From the NCBI GenBank assembly GCA_038502055.1, contig JAXRKN010000041.1, positions 1,965,501 through 2,029,500 on the forward strand: a stretch of DNA of 64,000 bases. The letters run 5' to 3'. The position numbers and the translations under genes are program-made. This DNA comes from Tanytarsus gracilentus. Taxonomy: Eukaryota > Arthropoda > Insecta > Diptera > Chironomidae. This document shows positions 14,001-25,500 of the stretch, piece after piece; position 1 is the first letter of the stretch; each line of letters begins with the position of its first letter. The notes under the pieces were generated by a model. That model did no database searches and was not told the DNA's origin. It saw nothing but the letters and a program-made list of their open reading frames with translations.

Positions 14001-16681
14001 TTGATTTTTATGTGAAATTTTCTTCTTTTCATTCGTTATTGACAGATGGATCAAATGACTTCGTGTGAGAGAGAGAGAGAAAATTGTAGAATTTGTCAAA
14101 TTTGCATTTTTGCACCCTTAAATATGTTTTTTGTTAAAATTGTTTGACTTTTCTTGAAATGAAGAATTTTGTCTATGGTGAATGTTTATTGCGAAAGGGT
14201 GGGCAACTTTGGATATGAATTCAAATGATAAATAATTTTAATTAATTTAGATAAATTAAAGTCAATAAAATGATTCAAATTATCTCAATTAAAGTAAATT
14301 AATTAAAAACCAAAGCTTCACACCCCTTGAGGATTGAAATTTAACCTCTATTTAATATAAAACCCCCCATCACTTTAATATGTCACTTACATCTCGTGTG
14401 ATTTTGCAACAGCTGTTCATAATTTCAGTAATGTGCTCGGCATTATTGGGAACTTCACACCCATAAAACTTGGCAGTGTCCACAATAAGCAGGTCATGAT
14501 AGAGATTATTCCATAGCATTTGGATTGCCTGCAACACCGGATGATTCACCATCAGCACTTCCTCTAAACGATTCTTCGACACCTGCACGGAACATTTCCA
14601 CGGCACAGGTGCCTTAATTGTCACAATGGGGAACTCAGGTGGCTCCAATTCAAATTGTAATCGTTTACGCTCAATTTCACAGCGCAAAATGTTCCGCATT
14701 AATCCTCGCTTAACGTTGTAACGAAAATCCTCTTGTAAGTCCATCAACAGACAAACAATCATCACCGCAATTTCACGCCGAATTTTATTTTCAGGATTGA
14801 AGAGAAAATCCATTAAAATCACTTCACTCTTAATTCCTGGCCATAATTTTTCCTCGTCAGCAATAAATTTTGTGACTTTCTGCCATACGCTCTTACGATT
14901 GTCAATCATTTTAAGAATGACTTTGAAATGCTTCGATGGATATGTCTCGATTTGATTCACCGAAATCTCATCGAAAAGATTTAACATTCTTTGTCGCATG
15001 TTTTCATCGAATGTCTGAGATGCACGACGATATTTTTCAATGAATTCGTTTACAGTTTTTAATTTCTGTTCATCGGGATGTGTGGGTAGAATAGCTTGAA
15101 GATATCGAGACTGTTCGAGATCCTTTTCTTTGAGCTTTTTAAGAAATTGTTCGTTGCTAATGGGCTTCTTTCGTTTTCTCGGTTCTGGTGTCTTCTCGCG
15201 TGGCTTGTTAAGCTAGAATGGATTAAAAAGTATGAAGGAGTTCAGATAAGGTCACACGTGTGCACATGGAAGAGCATTTTTAAAATTATTCAATTTACAT
15301 CTTTTAAAATTTTAAAAATATTAACCGTTACAATTAAATTTAAATTTAAATCCAATGTCATTAAATTTTTCAACCCCTGCATTATTATTTTTTAAAAGCT
15401 CAAAATATTTCTCTTAGCTATTTTCGGTTTTATGAGCGAAAATCACTTACAAGCTCAGTCAACGTCGTGTACTGACTTTTCTCCTCAACAATAGGCTTTA
15501 GAGTCACAAAAGGCTTCTTTTTCTTCTCCGCCTCCATCTTTCTGATATTTTTCTCAATCATTTTGTCGATATACGCTTGAACTTTCACTAATTCCTCCTC
15601 CGATTCACGTAATCCACGCAATTTCTCATATTCCAACCTGTAATCGAAGGTTTTTTGTTTCGTCTTGTGAAACTTTGACTTGAAGTAAATTTTCTTCTTT
15701 GCAATCGCTTGAGATGGTGTGAGATAAATTTGGAAGAATTCTTTTGATCGCAAGGCGGCTTGAGTTCTCGCCATGCTATGAAAAACTCTCATACGCTTTT
15801 GTTTGTAAATTGAAATTAAATTCTTTGTGACTTCATGAACACGTGCTTGAGTTTTGTTTGTTTCCTCACATGAGAATTTCTTCGAAGTACTTTTAAAGGC
15901 AAAATTCGGTCCGCTTTCATGACCAATGGCTTGAAAGATGTCAGGCAATTGAAGGCCAACTGTGCTCGGCTGTCCATCACCATGGGGTGCCCGATACAAA
16001 TCATAATCATAAAGAAATTCGTCCGGTTTTGATTGCTTGAACTTGTCTGCAAAAATAATGACTTTGTTATTAAACTTCATGTTGGACGATGTTTAATGAA
16101 ATAGAAAAAAATCATTGATTAAACATTGATGACGGTGTGCATGCGAAAGTATAAAAACATTCAGAAAATACTTCAAATTTTTTGCAAAAATTTTTCCTCA
16201 TTTAAAATCGAGTAGGACGAAAATATTGTGGGAGTTGATGAGGGAAAATATTTTGAGTCTTTGAAATTTGTTAGAAAAATATTTGGAAAAACAGATTTTA
16301 TTTTTATAAACTTAAATATTCTTGTTAAATGTTTTATGCTTTGTTTTTGCATAAAAATCATCAATAAACCATGATGGTTGCCCTTGACACTACTTTAATT
16401 TTCGACAAACTGAAATTTCACTTTAAAACTTTCAAATCATCAATCACAAATTTGGTTCCATCTCAATTTACTCCAGCTAACGTATCAGCCTCTTTTCAGA
16501 ATTTAACTTTATATAAAAGTGAATTTTTCCCAACATTATGACTCATACTTATTTCCTCCCTTATGAACGGTCTGAATGGATCTAGCGGTAAATCATCACT
16601 CGTGTGCTGAACTTTATAGAATGGAACATCTTCAATGGGACGTTTTTGTCGCGTTGACTTTTCTTTTCTTGCTTTTTTCAT
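1..16681 (-). CDS. Axonemal dynein heavy chain, single-headed inner-arm type (DNAH3/7/12 group), 3' end beyond the window
   Basis: Motor subunit of an axonemal inner dynein arm that hydrolyses ATP to slide doublet microtubules in cilia or sperm tails. I joined 21 exons with GT-AG sites and matching phase: 16549-16681, 15451-16046, 14391-15212, 13114-13890, 12143-12458, 12029-12088, 11662-11927, 10180-11295, 9860-9964, 9208-9787, 8803-9126, 8196-8707, 6989-7879, 5665-6898, 4705-5606, 4200-4652, 3423-4145, 1212-2018, 520-1049, 150-301 and 1-80. They give about 3793 residues without a stop. Known relatives are about 4000-4150 residues, so the last several hundred residues lie beyond position 1. 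Visible motifs are GPAGTGKT (AAA1), GDSMGGKT (AAA2), GQTGTGKS (AAA3), GLGGSGRRS (AAA4), CFDEFNR and SLGQGQGP. The start is the first Met of exon 1. Family is certain from motif order; the exact orthologue (fly Dhc36C or Dhc62B types) is not resolved. The exon 1/exon 2 region is duplicated upstream. Confidence 0.95.
2019..3422 (-). other. Dynein intron 17, the longest in the gene
   Basis: Intron between exon 17 (donor AAG|GTGAGT) and exon 18 (acceptor TTATTAAG|GTAATT). Most introns of this gene are 60-660 nt; this one is 1404 nt. Apart from the plus-strand frame at 2485-2706 it is AT-rich and shows no further feature. Confidence 0.8.
2485..2706 (+). CDS. Possible small nested gene or orphan exon inside dynein intron 17
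   Basis: A plus-strand frame encodes 73 residues from ATG at 2485 (MNSYNYFAERYPF...) to TGA at 2704-2706. It ends in a proline-rich tail (ACVPPPRPPE). It lies in the 1.4-kb intron 2019-3422, opposite to the host gene. Base and codon composition is richer than the surrounding AT-rich intron. An acceptor-like TTTGCTTTCAG ends at 2482, and a donor-like ACTG|GTAAAT lies at 2419/2420. A 63-nt intron there would join an upstream open frame in phase (…AVDQLT). An AATAAA occurs at 3099. I recognise no family. It could be a nested gene, a fragment of one, or chance. Confidence 0.35.
   Translation: MNSYNYFAERYPFDFELTDPIHGQETQSTSLYEENAQNQLEILTKRIYLILLEKYPATCSSDVACVPPPRPPE
3423..4652 (-). other. Dynein stalk, microtubule-binding domain and start of AAA5 (exons 16-17)
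   Basis: Exon 16 (151 codons) is Ala/Glu-rich coiled coil followed by the microtubule-binding tip: LKPADITVVKSMKNPP is the conserved entry to that domain. Exon 17 (241 codons) holds CEGLCRWIRAMDVYDRV, the descending coiled coil, SGLGGEK-like IGGLGGEKQRW, then the AAA5 segment with ANSRRWSLMIDPQGQA. Together they form the antiparallel stalk that carries the microtubule-binding tip out from the ring. Confidence 0.92.
4705..6898 (-). other. Dynein AAA3, AAA4 and ascending stalk helix (exons 14-15)
   Basis: Exon 14 (residues about 2167-2577) carries the AAA3 P-loop GQTGTGKS and Walker B FVDDVAMP, then GSQGPLELIRQWLDH. The exon 14/15 join falls inside the AAA4 P-loop, giving MLVGLGGSGRRS. The usual Walker Lys is Arg there, as in other axonemal heavy chains (established for the family). 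Exon 15 continues with SPIGDSF, NCCTIDWY and the entry into the stalk (VTPTSYLEML). It ends in a charged coiled-coil segment. Confidence 0.92.
6989..9126 (-). other. Dynein AAA1 and AAA2 (exons 11-13)
   Basis: Exon 11 opens with the main ATPase P-loop GPAGTGKTE (residue about 1591), and its Walker B is CFDEFNRIE (about 1642), with the catalytic Glu present. The exon ends in TMNPGYAG, the sensor-I region of AAA1. Exon 12 completes AAA1. Exon 13 starts at the AAA2 P-loop GDSMGGKT (about 1872) and includes IIFDGPVDAVWIENLN and SPATVSRCGMIY, both hallmark AAA2 segments. All key residues are intact, so the main hydrolysis site looks functional. Intron 12 (7880-8195) is AT-rich with nothing else seen. 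Confidence 0.92.
9208..11295 (-). other. Dynein linker region and start of AAA1 (exons 8-10)
   Basis: Exon 8 (372 codons), exon 9 (35 codons) and exon 10 encode residues about 991-1590. This is the linker that swings across the AAA ring to give the power stroke, followed by the beginning of AAA1. Recognisable family segments are WMYLEPIF, LPTEGR-like QMPTEGRNFKKVD, and in exon 10 YWRTSAERGG followed by LVITPLTDRC. Exon 10 ends in codon phase 1 within GGAPEG, immediately ahead of the AAA1 P-loop that begins exon 11. Intron 7 (11296-11661) and intron 8 (9965-10179) show no other coding signal. Confidence 0.88.
11662..16681 (-). other. Dynein tail exons 1-7 (residues 1 to about 990)
   Basis: Exons 1 to 7 encode the N-terminal tail, which binds light/intermediate chains and docks the arm to the doublet. 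Exon 1 is very basic (starts MKKARKEKSTRQKR). Exon 2 ends in a Lys/Glu-rich helical stretch. Exons 3 and 4 (274 and 259 codons, both phase 0 at each end) are the least conserved part. Exon 6 is only 60 nt and is supported by the in-phase joins on both sides. Exon 7 carries the segment FLWPSEL, typical just before the linker. Introns of note are intron 1 (16047-16548), intron 3 (13891-14390) and intron 4 (12459-13113). I see no gene inside them, only AT-rich sequence with short GA and TG runs. Confidence 0.85.
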
Positions 16682-17636
16682 CCTTAAATGCGATGAAAAT
16701 ATAAATAAGAATTTTTTTATTAAAGCCTGCTGCGTCTTGCTAGGGAAAGCCGGAAAATTGTTTACTTAACCACAACAGAAATCTGAGCTGTCATGGCGAT
16801 AAAGCAACAAGCGATAAATTCTAAAAAATCAAGCTGTTGATATTTGGTCAGCTGATCAGCGAGGTTTTTTGTGCTATTAGCAACGCGATGGCATTTTTTG
16901 TTGTTTAACATAGGAATTTGGATTTAAAAAATTGTTTATTTACGACGGAATTTAAACAGCTGTTGGTTGAAAAAGGAAATTTTAGAGCTCTGCTCTCTTT
17001 TAGGTTTTGGTTTGATTGAAAATTCTTTCTTTCTTCGATATTTTTAAGTTTTTCTTTGGTGGTTTAATAAAGAGTTTGATATAAAATGAACATTTGAGCA
17101 AAAGTTACAAATAGAAAAATCTGGTTGCAATTTTATGAACATAAAACTGAAATTCATTTGAAAAATAAAAGAGTCAAAATTAATTTTTTTATTATTTTTT
17201 TTTAAATTAATTGTTTTTAAATCTTCCTGAAGTCGTGGTAGAGTATAAAATTAAGTGTTTTAAAGACAGTTAAAGTTTGCATTTAATGTTACATAATTTC
17301 AAACCGTGTAGCGTTTAATAAAAAATTTCCTCCCTTTTCCAATTGTTTTTCATAAATATTTTATTCAACGAACCATGATGAATAATTTTCTGGATTTTAA
17401 TAAAAATAACTTTTTTGATGCTCTTTGGTGCTCATTCAGTGTTTTTAGTTGGAAAATTATTCCATTTTTTGTGTTTGCTCTAAAGGTTTAAAACATACAG
17501 GAAAATTTAAGACAAAAGAGTTACCATGCACATTGGGGTGAAAGTACTTCAAAAAACGACAAAACTGTTAAAATGACTTCATTTGACGTTAAAAACCTTT
17601 AAAAATCATTATATTCATGTTACGCTACAAAAAATA
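15813..17636 (-). repeat. Proximal copy of tandem duplication covering the dynein 5' end
   Basis: This 1824-nt unit contains the first 234 nt of exon 2, intron 1, exon 1 and about 955 nt upstream of the start codon. It is followed directly by a second copy at 17637-19506. By eye the two differ by roughly a dozen substitutions, a few short indels and one 46-nt net length difference. The join at 17636/17637 shows no shared bases beyond the two ends. This copy is continuous with the rest of the gene and so is the functional first exon. Confidence 0.93.
16682..17636 (-). promoter_or_regulatory. Upstream region of the dynein gene (proximal copy)
   Basis: About 955 nt between the dynein start codon and the distal fragment; it presumably holds the 5' UTR and promoter. 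I see CAGCTG E-box palindromes and AT-rich tracts but no clear TATA or initiator that fixes the transcription start. Relative to the distal copy it lacks about 46 nt roughly 60 nt upstream of the ATG, including a TCGCGA palindrome. Confidence 0.4.
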
Positions 17637-18505
17637 AAATTAAATTCTTCGTGACTTCATGAACACGTGCTTGAGTTTTGTTTGTTTCCTCACATGAGAA
17701 TTTCTTCGAAGTACTTTTAAAGGCAAAATTCGGTCCGCTTTCATGACCAATGGCTTGAAAGATGTCAGGCAATTGAAGGCCAACTGTGCTCGGCTGTCCA
17801 TCACCATGGGGTGCCCGATACAAATCATAATCATAAAGAAATTCATCCGGTTTTGATTGCTTGAACTTGTCTGCAAAAATAATGACTTTGTTATTAAACT
17901 TCATGTTGGACGATGTTTAATGAAATAGAAAAAAATCATTGATTAAACATTGATGACGGTGTGCATGCGAAAGTATAAAAACATTCAGAAAATACTTCAA
18001 ATTTTTTGCAAAAATTTTTCCTCATTTAAAATCGAGTAGGACGAAAATGTTGTGGGAGTTGATGAGGGAAAATATTTTGAGTCTTTGAAATTTGTTAGAA
18101 AAATATTTGGAAAAACAGATTTTATTTTTATAAACTTAAATATTCTTGTTAAATGTTTTATGCTTTGTTTTTGCATAAAAATCATCAATAAACCATGATG
18201 GTTGCCCTTGACACTACTTTAATTTTCGACTAACTGAAATTTCACTTTAAAACTTTCAAATCATCAATCACAAATTTGGTTCCATCTCAATTTACTCCAG
18301 CTAACATATCAGCCTCTTTTCAGAATTTAACTTTATATAAAAGTGAATTTTTCCCAGCATTATGACTCATACTTATTTCCTCCCTTATGAACGGTCTGAA
18401 TGGATCTAGCGGTAAATCATCACTCGTGTGCTGAACTTTATAGAATGGAACATCTTCAATGGGACGTTTTTGTCGCGTTGACTTTTCTTTTCTTGCTTTT
18501 TTCAT
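17620..18505 (-). pseudogene. Truncated duplicate of dynein exons 1-2
   Basis: Duplicate exon 1 is 18373-18505 and duplicate exon 2 starts at 17870. Spliced as in the parent gene, the frame runs through the breakpoint at 17637 and stops at TAA 17620-17622. That gives 127 residues, of which about 120 match the parent tail and the last seven (LILFFVA) come largely from sequence past the join. There is no donor site to continue to exon 3. The copy could be silent. It could also serve as an alternative first exon if exon 1 here skips to exon 2 of the proximal copy. Confidence 0.85.
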
Positions 18506-19506
18506 CCTTAAATGCGATGAAAATATAAATAAGAATTTTTTTATTAAAGCCTGCTGCGTCTTGCTCGCGATATTTTATTTTAAAGAATGAAGGAAAAACT
18601 CAAGTTCGGAGGGGAAAGCCGGAAAATTGTTTACTTAACCACAACAGAAATCTGAGCTGTCATGGCGATAAAGCAACAAGCGATAAATTCTAAAAAATCA
18701 AGCTGTTGATATTTGGTCAGCTGATCAGCGAGGATTTTTGTGCTATTAGCAACGCGATGGCATTTTTTGTTGTTTAACATAGGAATTTGGATTAAAAAAA
18801 TTTATTTATTTACGACGGAATTTAAACAGCTGTTGGTTGAAAAAGTAAATTTTAGAGCTCTGCTCTCTTTTAGGTTTTGGTTTGATTGAAAATTCTTTCT
18901 TTCCTCGATATTTTTAAGTTTTTCTTTGGTGGTTTAATAAAGAGTTTGATATAAAATGAACATTTGAGCAAAAGTTACAAATAGAAAAATCTGGTTGCAA
19001 CTTTATGAACATAAAACTGAAATTCATTTGAAAAATAAAAGAGTCAAAATTAATTTTTTTATTATTTTTTTTAAAATTAATTGTTTTTAAATCTTCCTGA
19101 AGTCGTGGTAGAGTATAAAATTAAGTGTTTTAAAGACAGTTAAAGTTTGCATTTAATGTTACATAATTTCAAACCGTGTAGCGTTTAATAAAAAATTTCC
19201 TCCCTTTTCCAATTGTTTTTCATAAATATTTTATTCAACGAACCATGATGAATAATTTTCTGGATTTTAATAAAAATAACTTTTTTGATGCTCTTTGGTG
19301 CTCATTCAGTGTTTTTAGTTGGAAAATTATTCCATTTTTTGTGTTTGCTCTAAAGGTTTAAAACATACAGGAAAATTTAAGACAAAAGAGTTACCATGCA
19401 CATTGGGGTGAAAGTACTTCAAAAAACGACAAAACTGTTAAAATGACTTCATTTGACGTTAAAAACCTTTAAAAATCATTATATTCATGTTACGCTACAA
19501 AAAATA
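17637..19506 (-). repeat. Distal copy of the dynein 5'-end tandem duplication
   Basis: This 1870-nt unit is nearly identical to 15813-17636. It breaks inside exon 2 at 17637 and ends at 19506, where unique upstream DNA begins (TATCGC...). It carries about 46 nt upstream of exon 1 (18566-18611) that the proximal copy lacks. All coding differences I could find are synonymous, so the event is recent, or the two copies are allelic haplotypes placed in tandem by assembly. Confidence 0.93.
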
Positions 19507-22500
19507 TCGCTAAAGTCCGTCCTCTGCTCATCTTTGACTACATTTTTGCATCATGCTTAATTTCATTTTTAAACCACTTAATATAAGTTTTCATGCAACC
19601 AGAGGTCTAGTTTAAGCACAAGGCACACATAAATGATTCAAACAATATTTTTACAATGGATACGATCACTCTATTGACCATTAAGGTTTTTTTATTTCTG
19701 TAAAAATCAAAGGTTACTTTTGATCAAAACTAATTTTCTTGTATTCCCATACAAAATCAGTAATTTTCAAACTGAAAATAACCCTCTTAGGGGCGCGAAG
19801 GGGCGGGCATAACCAGTACTATTCTTGTTCCCATGTATCTTCTCTACGAGGATCTAGTCTTACATAATGGTTCTATTTGGTTCCACTAACTGTAGAGTAG
19901 TTTTAGTGGATGCGCGATTGTGCATTTTTTGAACACGATTTAGAGGCACTACCTGCATTGAAATGTCAATTCTTAAAATTTATTTGAAAAATTTTGTTAC
20001 TTTACTGCAAAATTTAACTCTCAGTTTGACTTCATTAGACAAAAAGTTATTAAAATAAGAAGAAATAGAAAAAGGTTATTTTTTGCAACCTCAATCGGGT
20101 TCAACTTTGCAGCTTAGTTTGGATGCTTTCTTACTCTTTTAAGGAAAAAATAAGAGTGGAACCTAATAGAGCAAGTGTCAAAGAATTATTTTAATGGATC
20201 ATATCATTGCAAGTCTCACTTTCGAAATTTGATTTTTGTCGTTATTTTTCAATATTTTCACCCCAATGTGCCATGCGATGCTCGCTGACATATTTCACAA
20301 ATTTTTTTAACGGATGAAAATGTTAAAAAAATGATGAAAAATTGAAAAGTGAAGTCCATCCAAGAATTATAAATTTTGAAATAAAAAACTTTAGAAAGAT
20401 TTTCATTTTTCATTCATCCATTTAAAAATGTTCAGATTCAAATGATAAAAATCACTCCAATCTCTAGTTTAAGTCGATTATTTTCAAACACTCGTTTTAA
20501 TGCGAATTAAAATCTTCAAGCTCTGCACAAAATCGACCGCACTCGATTTTAATTTGATTTCATCATCTTTATTACGGGTTTCGGGCATGTCGAGTGAAAG
20601 CCTTTTATCGTTTGTCGATATATTGCACAATGTTCGGGTGCTTCGTGTACGGAAAACAATTTGAGAGCGAAAAGAGCCTTTTTCGGTCAACAATAACAAT
20701 AAACGTGTGCAATTTTATTTCGAACTCTCCTCGATGTTGTCTTTTAATTTTGTTTTATGGATTTTTAATTTTTCTCCCATTTTATGAATCATTTCGGGAG
20801 ATGCGATCATGAGAATGACCATAAAATTTCAACGGGTGAACTTTTATGACGATTAAAATTGAAAAAGTGAAATTTAATTGAATTTCAGTAAAAATTTTAG
20901 TTGTCACGCCTGAAACTCAATTTCCAGAGGTTTTAGAATATTTTCATTTAATTTTTCAAACAACAATACACAAAATCACAGCATGGAGCGGCGTATCAAT
21001 GGCTGGCCATCGAGGCATACAACAATAATAATTAAAGTACCAGAGACTGTTTAAACACAATCGTGACAACTGTGACTAAAGTTTGGATACGGGACGACGT
21101 TTGTCGGCAGTGCCATTATTGTTGTGCTCTCCTTTGAGCACGAAATATCAATTTTGTTTCGTTAGAAAATTGCTTTTCAATCTACACGCAATTTTCGGTC
21201 TTAATTAAAAAGCAGTCGATAATTTTCCGTCTCTGAGTTTTATAAAATTCTCAAACAGGAGCAATTTCCAAAAACTCCATGAATAATGGACATTGTGAAT
21301 TCATCGGACTCTAATTGCCTTCATAAAATGATATCAACGAAAATGTTCGTGCTTTTGTAATATTTTCTCTATTTAATGGAAAATTCAATGTGGATTTGAT
21401 AAAGTTTTTAATGGTGTTTTAAATTTAAGAAAGAAAAAGCAATTTTTGAAATATAAATTATTTAATTTTTCAAAAAAAGTGTAAGAATAGTTTAATTGAA
21501 TTTTAACTATTCAACTTTCATGGAGTAAAAAAAACTCCCATATGATCAATTCCTAAACTTTTTTTTTAATAATTACCATTAAAAAATTAAACTTTCAAAA
21601 CTAATTAGTGCTTAAGAAAAAGTTAATTAGGAACATTTAAATTAAAACTTTTCCACCCACTTAAAAATTTTCCTTTAGAGCATCAAAATCCAATTATCAG
21701 ATGAAAAGCTGTCTAAACAAGATTAATTCCGTCATAGTAAAATGCAAAAATTATCAGCAACGCGTGAAATGAGAGACAACAAAAAAATTACAATTTAATT
21801 AAATTTTTAATACTCTACAGCATCCAGCAATGGACATGGATGGAGAGTGAATATTATCATAATAATTACTTATGTAAATGCGAACATCACAATAGAGTCT
21901 TCGCTCTTTTATGCATGAAAGGAAGGAAGGTGAGAGACTGAAATTCTTTCATGATGAAGTTCGTCTACTTTCGAAAGTGCTATGGGAAAATTTAATTCAT
22001 TATTATTTTCTGGCATTCGAGCTTCTTTTCACACTGAAACTTTTCTTTCGCCATAAAATTGTTCCTCGAAGCATAAAAGAAATTTTTCTTTGGCTTTTTG
22101 AAAAAGGCTGCGAACATAAACAATAAACCAGTCCGGAGAAGTTCCTTAGGAAGGAAGCACAAAAAGCTCTGTTTTAATTAATTAATAATGTTAAATTATA
22201 TTCCAATTGCTTTTTCTACTATCCTTCTCAGTTTGTGCACTTTTCAACTGACATAAATAATTTACTTTAAACTGAAGATGCAAGATTTTTTTCAAACATC
22301 CAATTCAAGAAGGTTTTAACATTGAAAAAATTAAATTTTTTTTTATAAAATTATTTTTTCAGACGTTGTAAAAAATCTTTTCTACAAAAACAAAAGTTTA
22401 AAAGAAAAAATTCATAATTTACTATCAGAAATGAAAAACTTTTTCTTCCTTAATCGTAATGACGCCAAAAAAAATTTCAAATTCAAATTTATAATCGCTA

Positions 22501-25500
22501 GAAAAACTTAATCTTTCGATATAAATATGAAAAGTTTTTTCGCTCGAGGAAATGAGCAACAACATGAAATTTTCTCGCTTAATAATTTACCACCTCAATT
22601 ATCATCTAACTACTTTTGCATCCCGTGCAACATCTCAACAGCATCGAGATAGTTTTGCAAAGTTTTAGAAGAAAATCGGATTAAATTCAACTCGACGCTC
22701 GTTAGAGAAAATTTTTAATTGGACAAAGAGTGCAAAATTGCGGAAAGGTTAGATGATTCTCATGTCAAGTACTTGATTGCCTCACACAAGTGCTTGTTGT
22801 GTGATATGTTGGAGAAAACCTTAATTGGAGGACTTATGAATTTGAATGAGTCATAGAAGAGGGATAAAAGTTAGTTGGTTTTGAAATAAGTCAGATAAAT
22901 TGCGCGACAACATCCACGTGTGGGTTTTCCTAATTTTATTAAATTTCCCTTCAATTAAATTCCCCTTGAAAATTTTCTTTAATTTAACTTTGTCATGTCT
23001 CTCTCCACATCCTCAATAATCATCCAAAATTTCCTACATGTAGTGCACTTAAACATTAGATTTTCGCTCCCCACTACAGAAATTAATCCACATCACTTAA
23101 ATCTTTCCCATCTCAATTTTCCTTTTGTGCAGAAAAGCAAAAACTTTCTGAAGATGCTTCTGTAAAAGTTACCCTAAATTTAACAAGAATCATCTCTCGC
23201 CTAATGATGGTATCCCTCCAAAATTACATGTTTCATGTCGTTAGAAATGTCAGGTTGATGACCTCAGAAAAATCTGTGGAGAGCGATTTAATCCCAATTC
23301 GAACGAGAACGAGGGTGATTTAAGATGTTTATGACACTTTTAATGGAACTTCAAGGCTTAATTGCACTTCATTTCTTGATAATGTAAAGAAATTTATGAA
23401 GAATTTGTTCATGAAAGTTTGAAGCGATTTTTTTCGGTGTAAATCAAATTGAGATTAATGACACGAGATTTGGGAGATTTTGTTGAGGTGTTTGGTGATG
23501 AATTTTAAAAAGATTAAAGATAGAATAAAAAGAATTTATGTTTATCCTTGCAAGTCTCATCTTAAAACGCCATTTATTTTTTCTCTTAAACTTAAAACCC
23601 TCAAAACTTTAGTTGCACTTTCATCAGGAAGCGCATTCTTTATAAAAGTAATTACTGGTCGTCAGAGCTTTAAAAAAGAGCAGCGAAAGAAATCTCATAA
23701 AAGGTTAATCACAATTTAACAAGATTTTCTCTCAGAAAATTACTTCTGTTGTTTCTGTCACTGAGGATGCACTTCAATAAAAGTTTAATTGATTTTGCAG
23801 CCCGAAGTGGTTTTTTCATCATGTCCGTCATCTCGTATTCTTTTTGCAGTGGTTTAGGTAGATGGACGGAGTTAAATAAATTAAAAATAGACGGTTGGGA
23901 TTAAATTTTTAAAAACTCAATTAAATTTAAAAATTTAAATTTTGAGATTAAATTTAATCTTTCAAATATTTTTAAGTTTCTCATTTTATTTCATCCCCTT
24001 TTCTCTGTTGCTCGCTCTCAACATCGAGAAGTCGTTTGAAAAACTTTTAATGTTCCACTTTTGACTGCAATTAAAAAAACTTCGTATGATGTTTAAAGTG
24101 GAATCTCAACTAAAATCATCCTTAATTTTTGATCTCATCCGACCGTTTTCCTCGTCGCTTTTAGCTCAATCGCTCCCTGAGGAGAATTTTAATTATCTCT
24201 TTTTGCACAGATTTTTCAAAACATGATGATGCAGGATAAAAATCGCATTGAAGAGAGATAAAAAATTCTGTGGAGATTGGCAAAATTTGTACGCTCGTAG
24301 AATTGTAAAGCACCATTTCGAAAAGTGAATGAAAAAGTTTTCATCATTTTACAAAAATGTGCACAAAAAATGCTTCTAAATGAAAGGCCTCACTTTTAAT
24401 GACTTTTGAGAGTGAAACGTTTAATTAAAACATTACATTGCATCCATCTCTCGCTTTCAAAATTGATAGCGGCATGTCAAAAAATATATTTTGTGGACAT
24501 TTTTCACCTCTTTTCTCTCGCGGCTTCGTGTTCAGACCAATTCATTTTCCTCACTGTGAAAAATGTCATAAAAGTTTTAATTCTTGCATGTCGCAATTTT
24601 TTTTGCCATGTGCATGTTATGAAAATAAAAAATATTTTAAATAAGTTTTTAAGTTGGATAGATGATAAAAATTTGATTTGGATTTGAAGGAAATTAGGAT
24701 TTTTTTAAAAATTTATAAAAAATTAAAATTGTTAAACTTTTGGGCTTTTTAATTTAAATTAAATTATCAAACTTCACCTTAGTTAAATTAAAAACCTCGT
24801 TTTTCATGTTAAGAGCATTAGGCTTGATGCACGAATGAATAAAAAAAGTGCAATTAAATTTGATGTGAGTTAGAATTTCATTTTTTGTTCTCTTTCGTGT
24901 CTCTCGTGCATGCAATTTAGTTCCTCGCGAACATTTTACTGCCGAAATATGAAATTTATGGATTTCATCAGGAGCCTCTAAAATTGGCATGTCTTTTGAA
25001 TTGATGATGATTTATGTAGAATTGGCATTAAAATGACATCGCAAAAAAAACTATAAAATTTAATCGATTTTTGTGTCGCTCCTTTTTCAATTTCAATAGT
25101 GCACGAATGAAAATTTTAATAAGCATTGACAAGGTTCGGTACATTCTTCAATAATTTATTCATTTTCCATTTCATATCCACGTGTAGCAAAAATATGAAA
25201 CTTTTTATTCGTGATCATGCAGCATTTCTATGAAAAGCAGAAAAAATTGCAATTTATTTTTTGTGTTTTTATCATCGTCTCTGTAAAAGTGCATTTTGTC
25301 TCTTTTTTTTATGATTTTCGTCAATTTACTGTGTGTGATTTACATTTTTATGGCAATAACGCTAAAAAATGTGCGGTATCAAAATTGATGTGAAATGATA
25401 TATCAGCACACGAGGGAGTTGACCATGTAAATTTTTATTTATTTTGGTTCTCATTTGTTTATTTTAATGCAATTGTCGACAAATTTTTTTTATAGGTGAT

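Noticed and set aside
16173..16364. Short frame on the minus strand in dynein intron 1, duplicated at 17997-18188
   Set aside because: It is intronic, low in complexity and exists twice only because of the tandem duplication.
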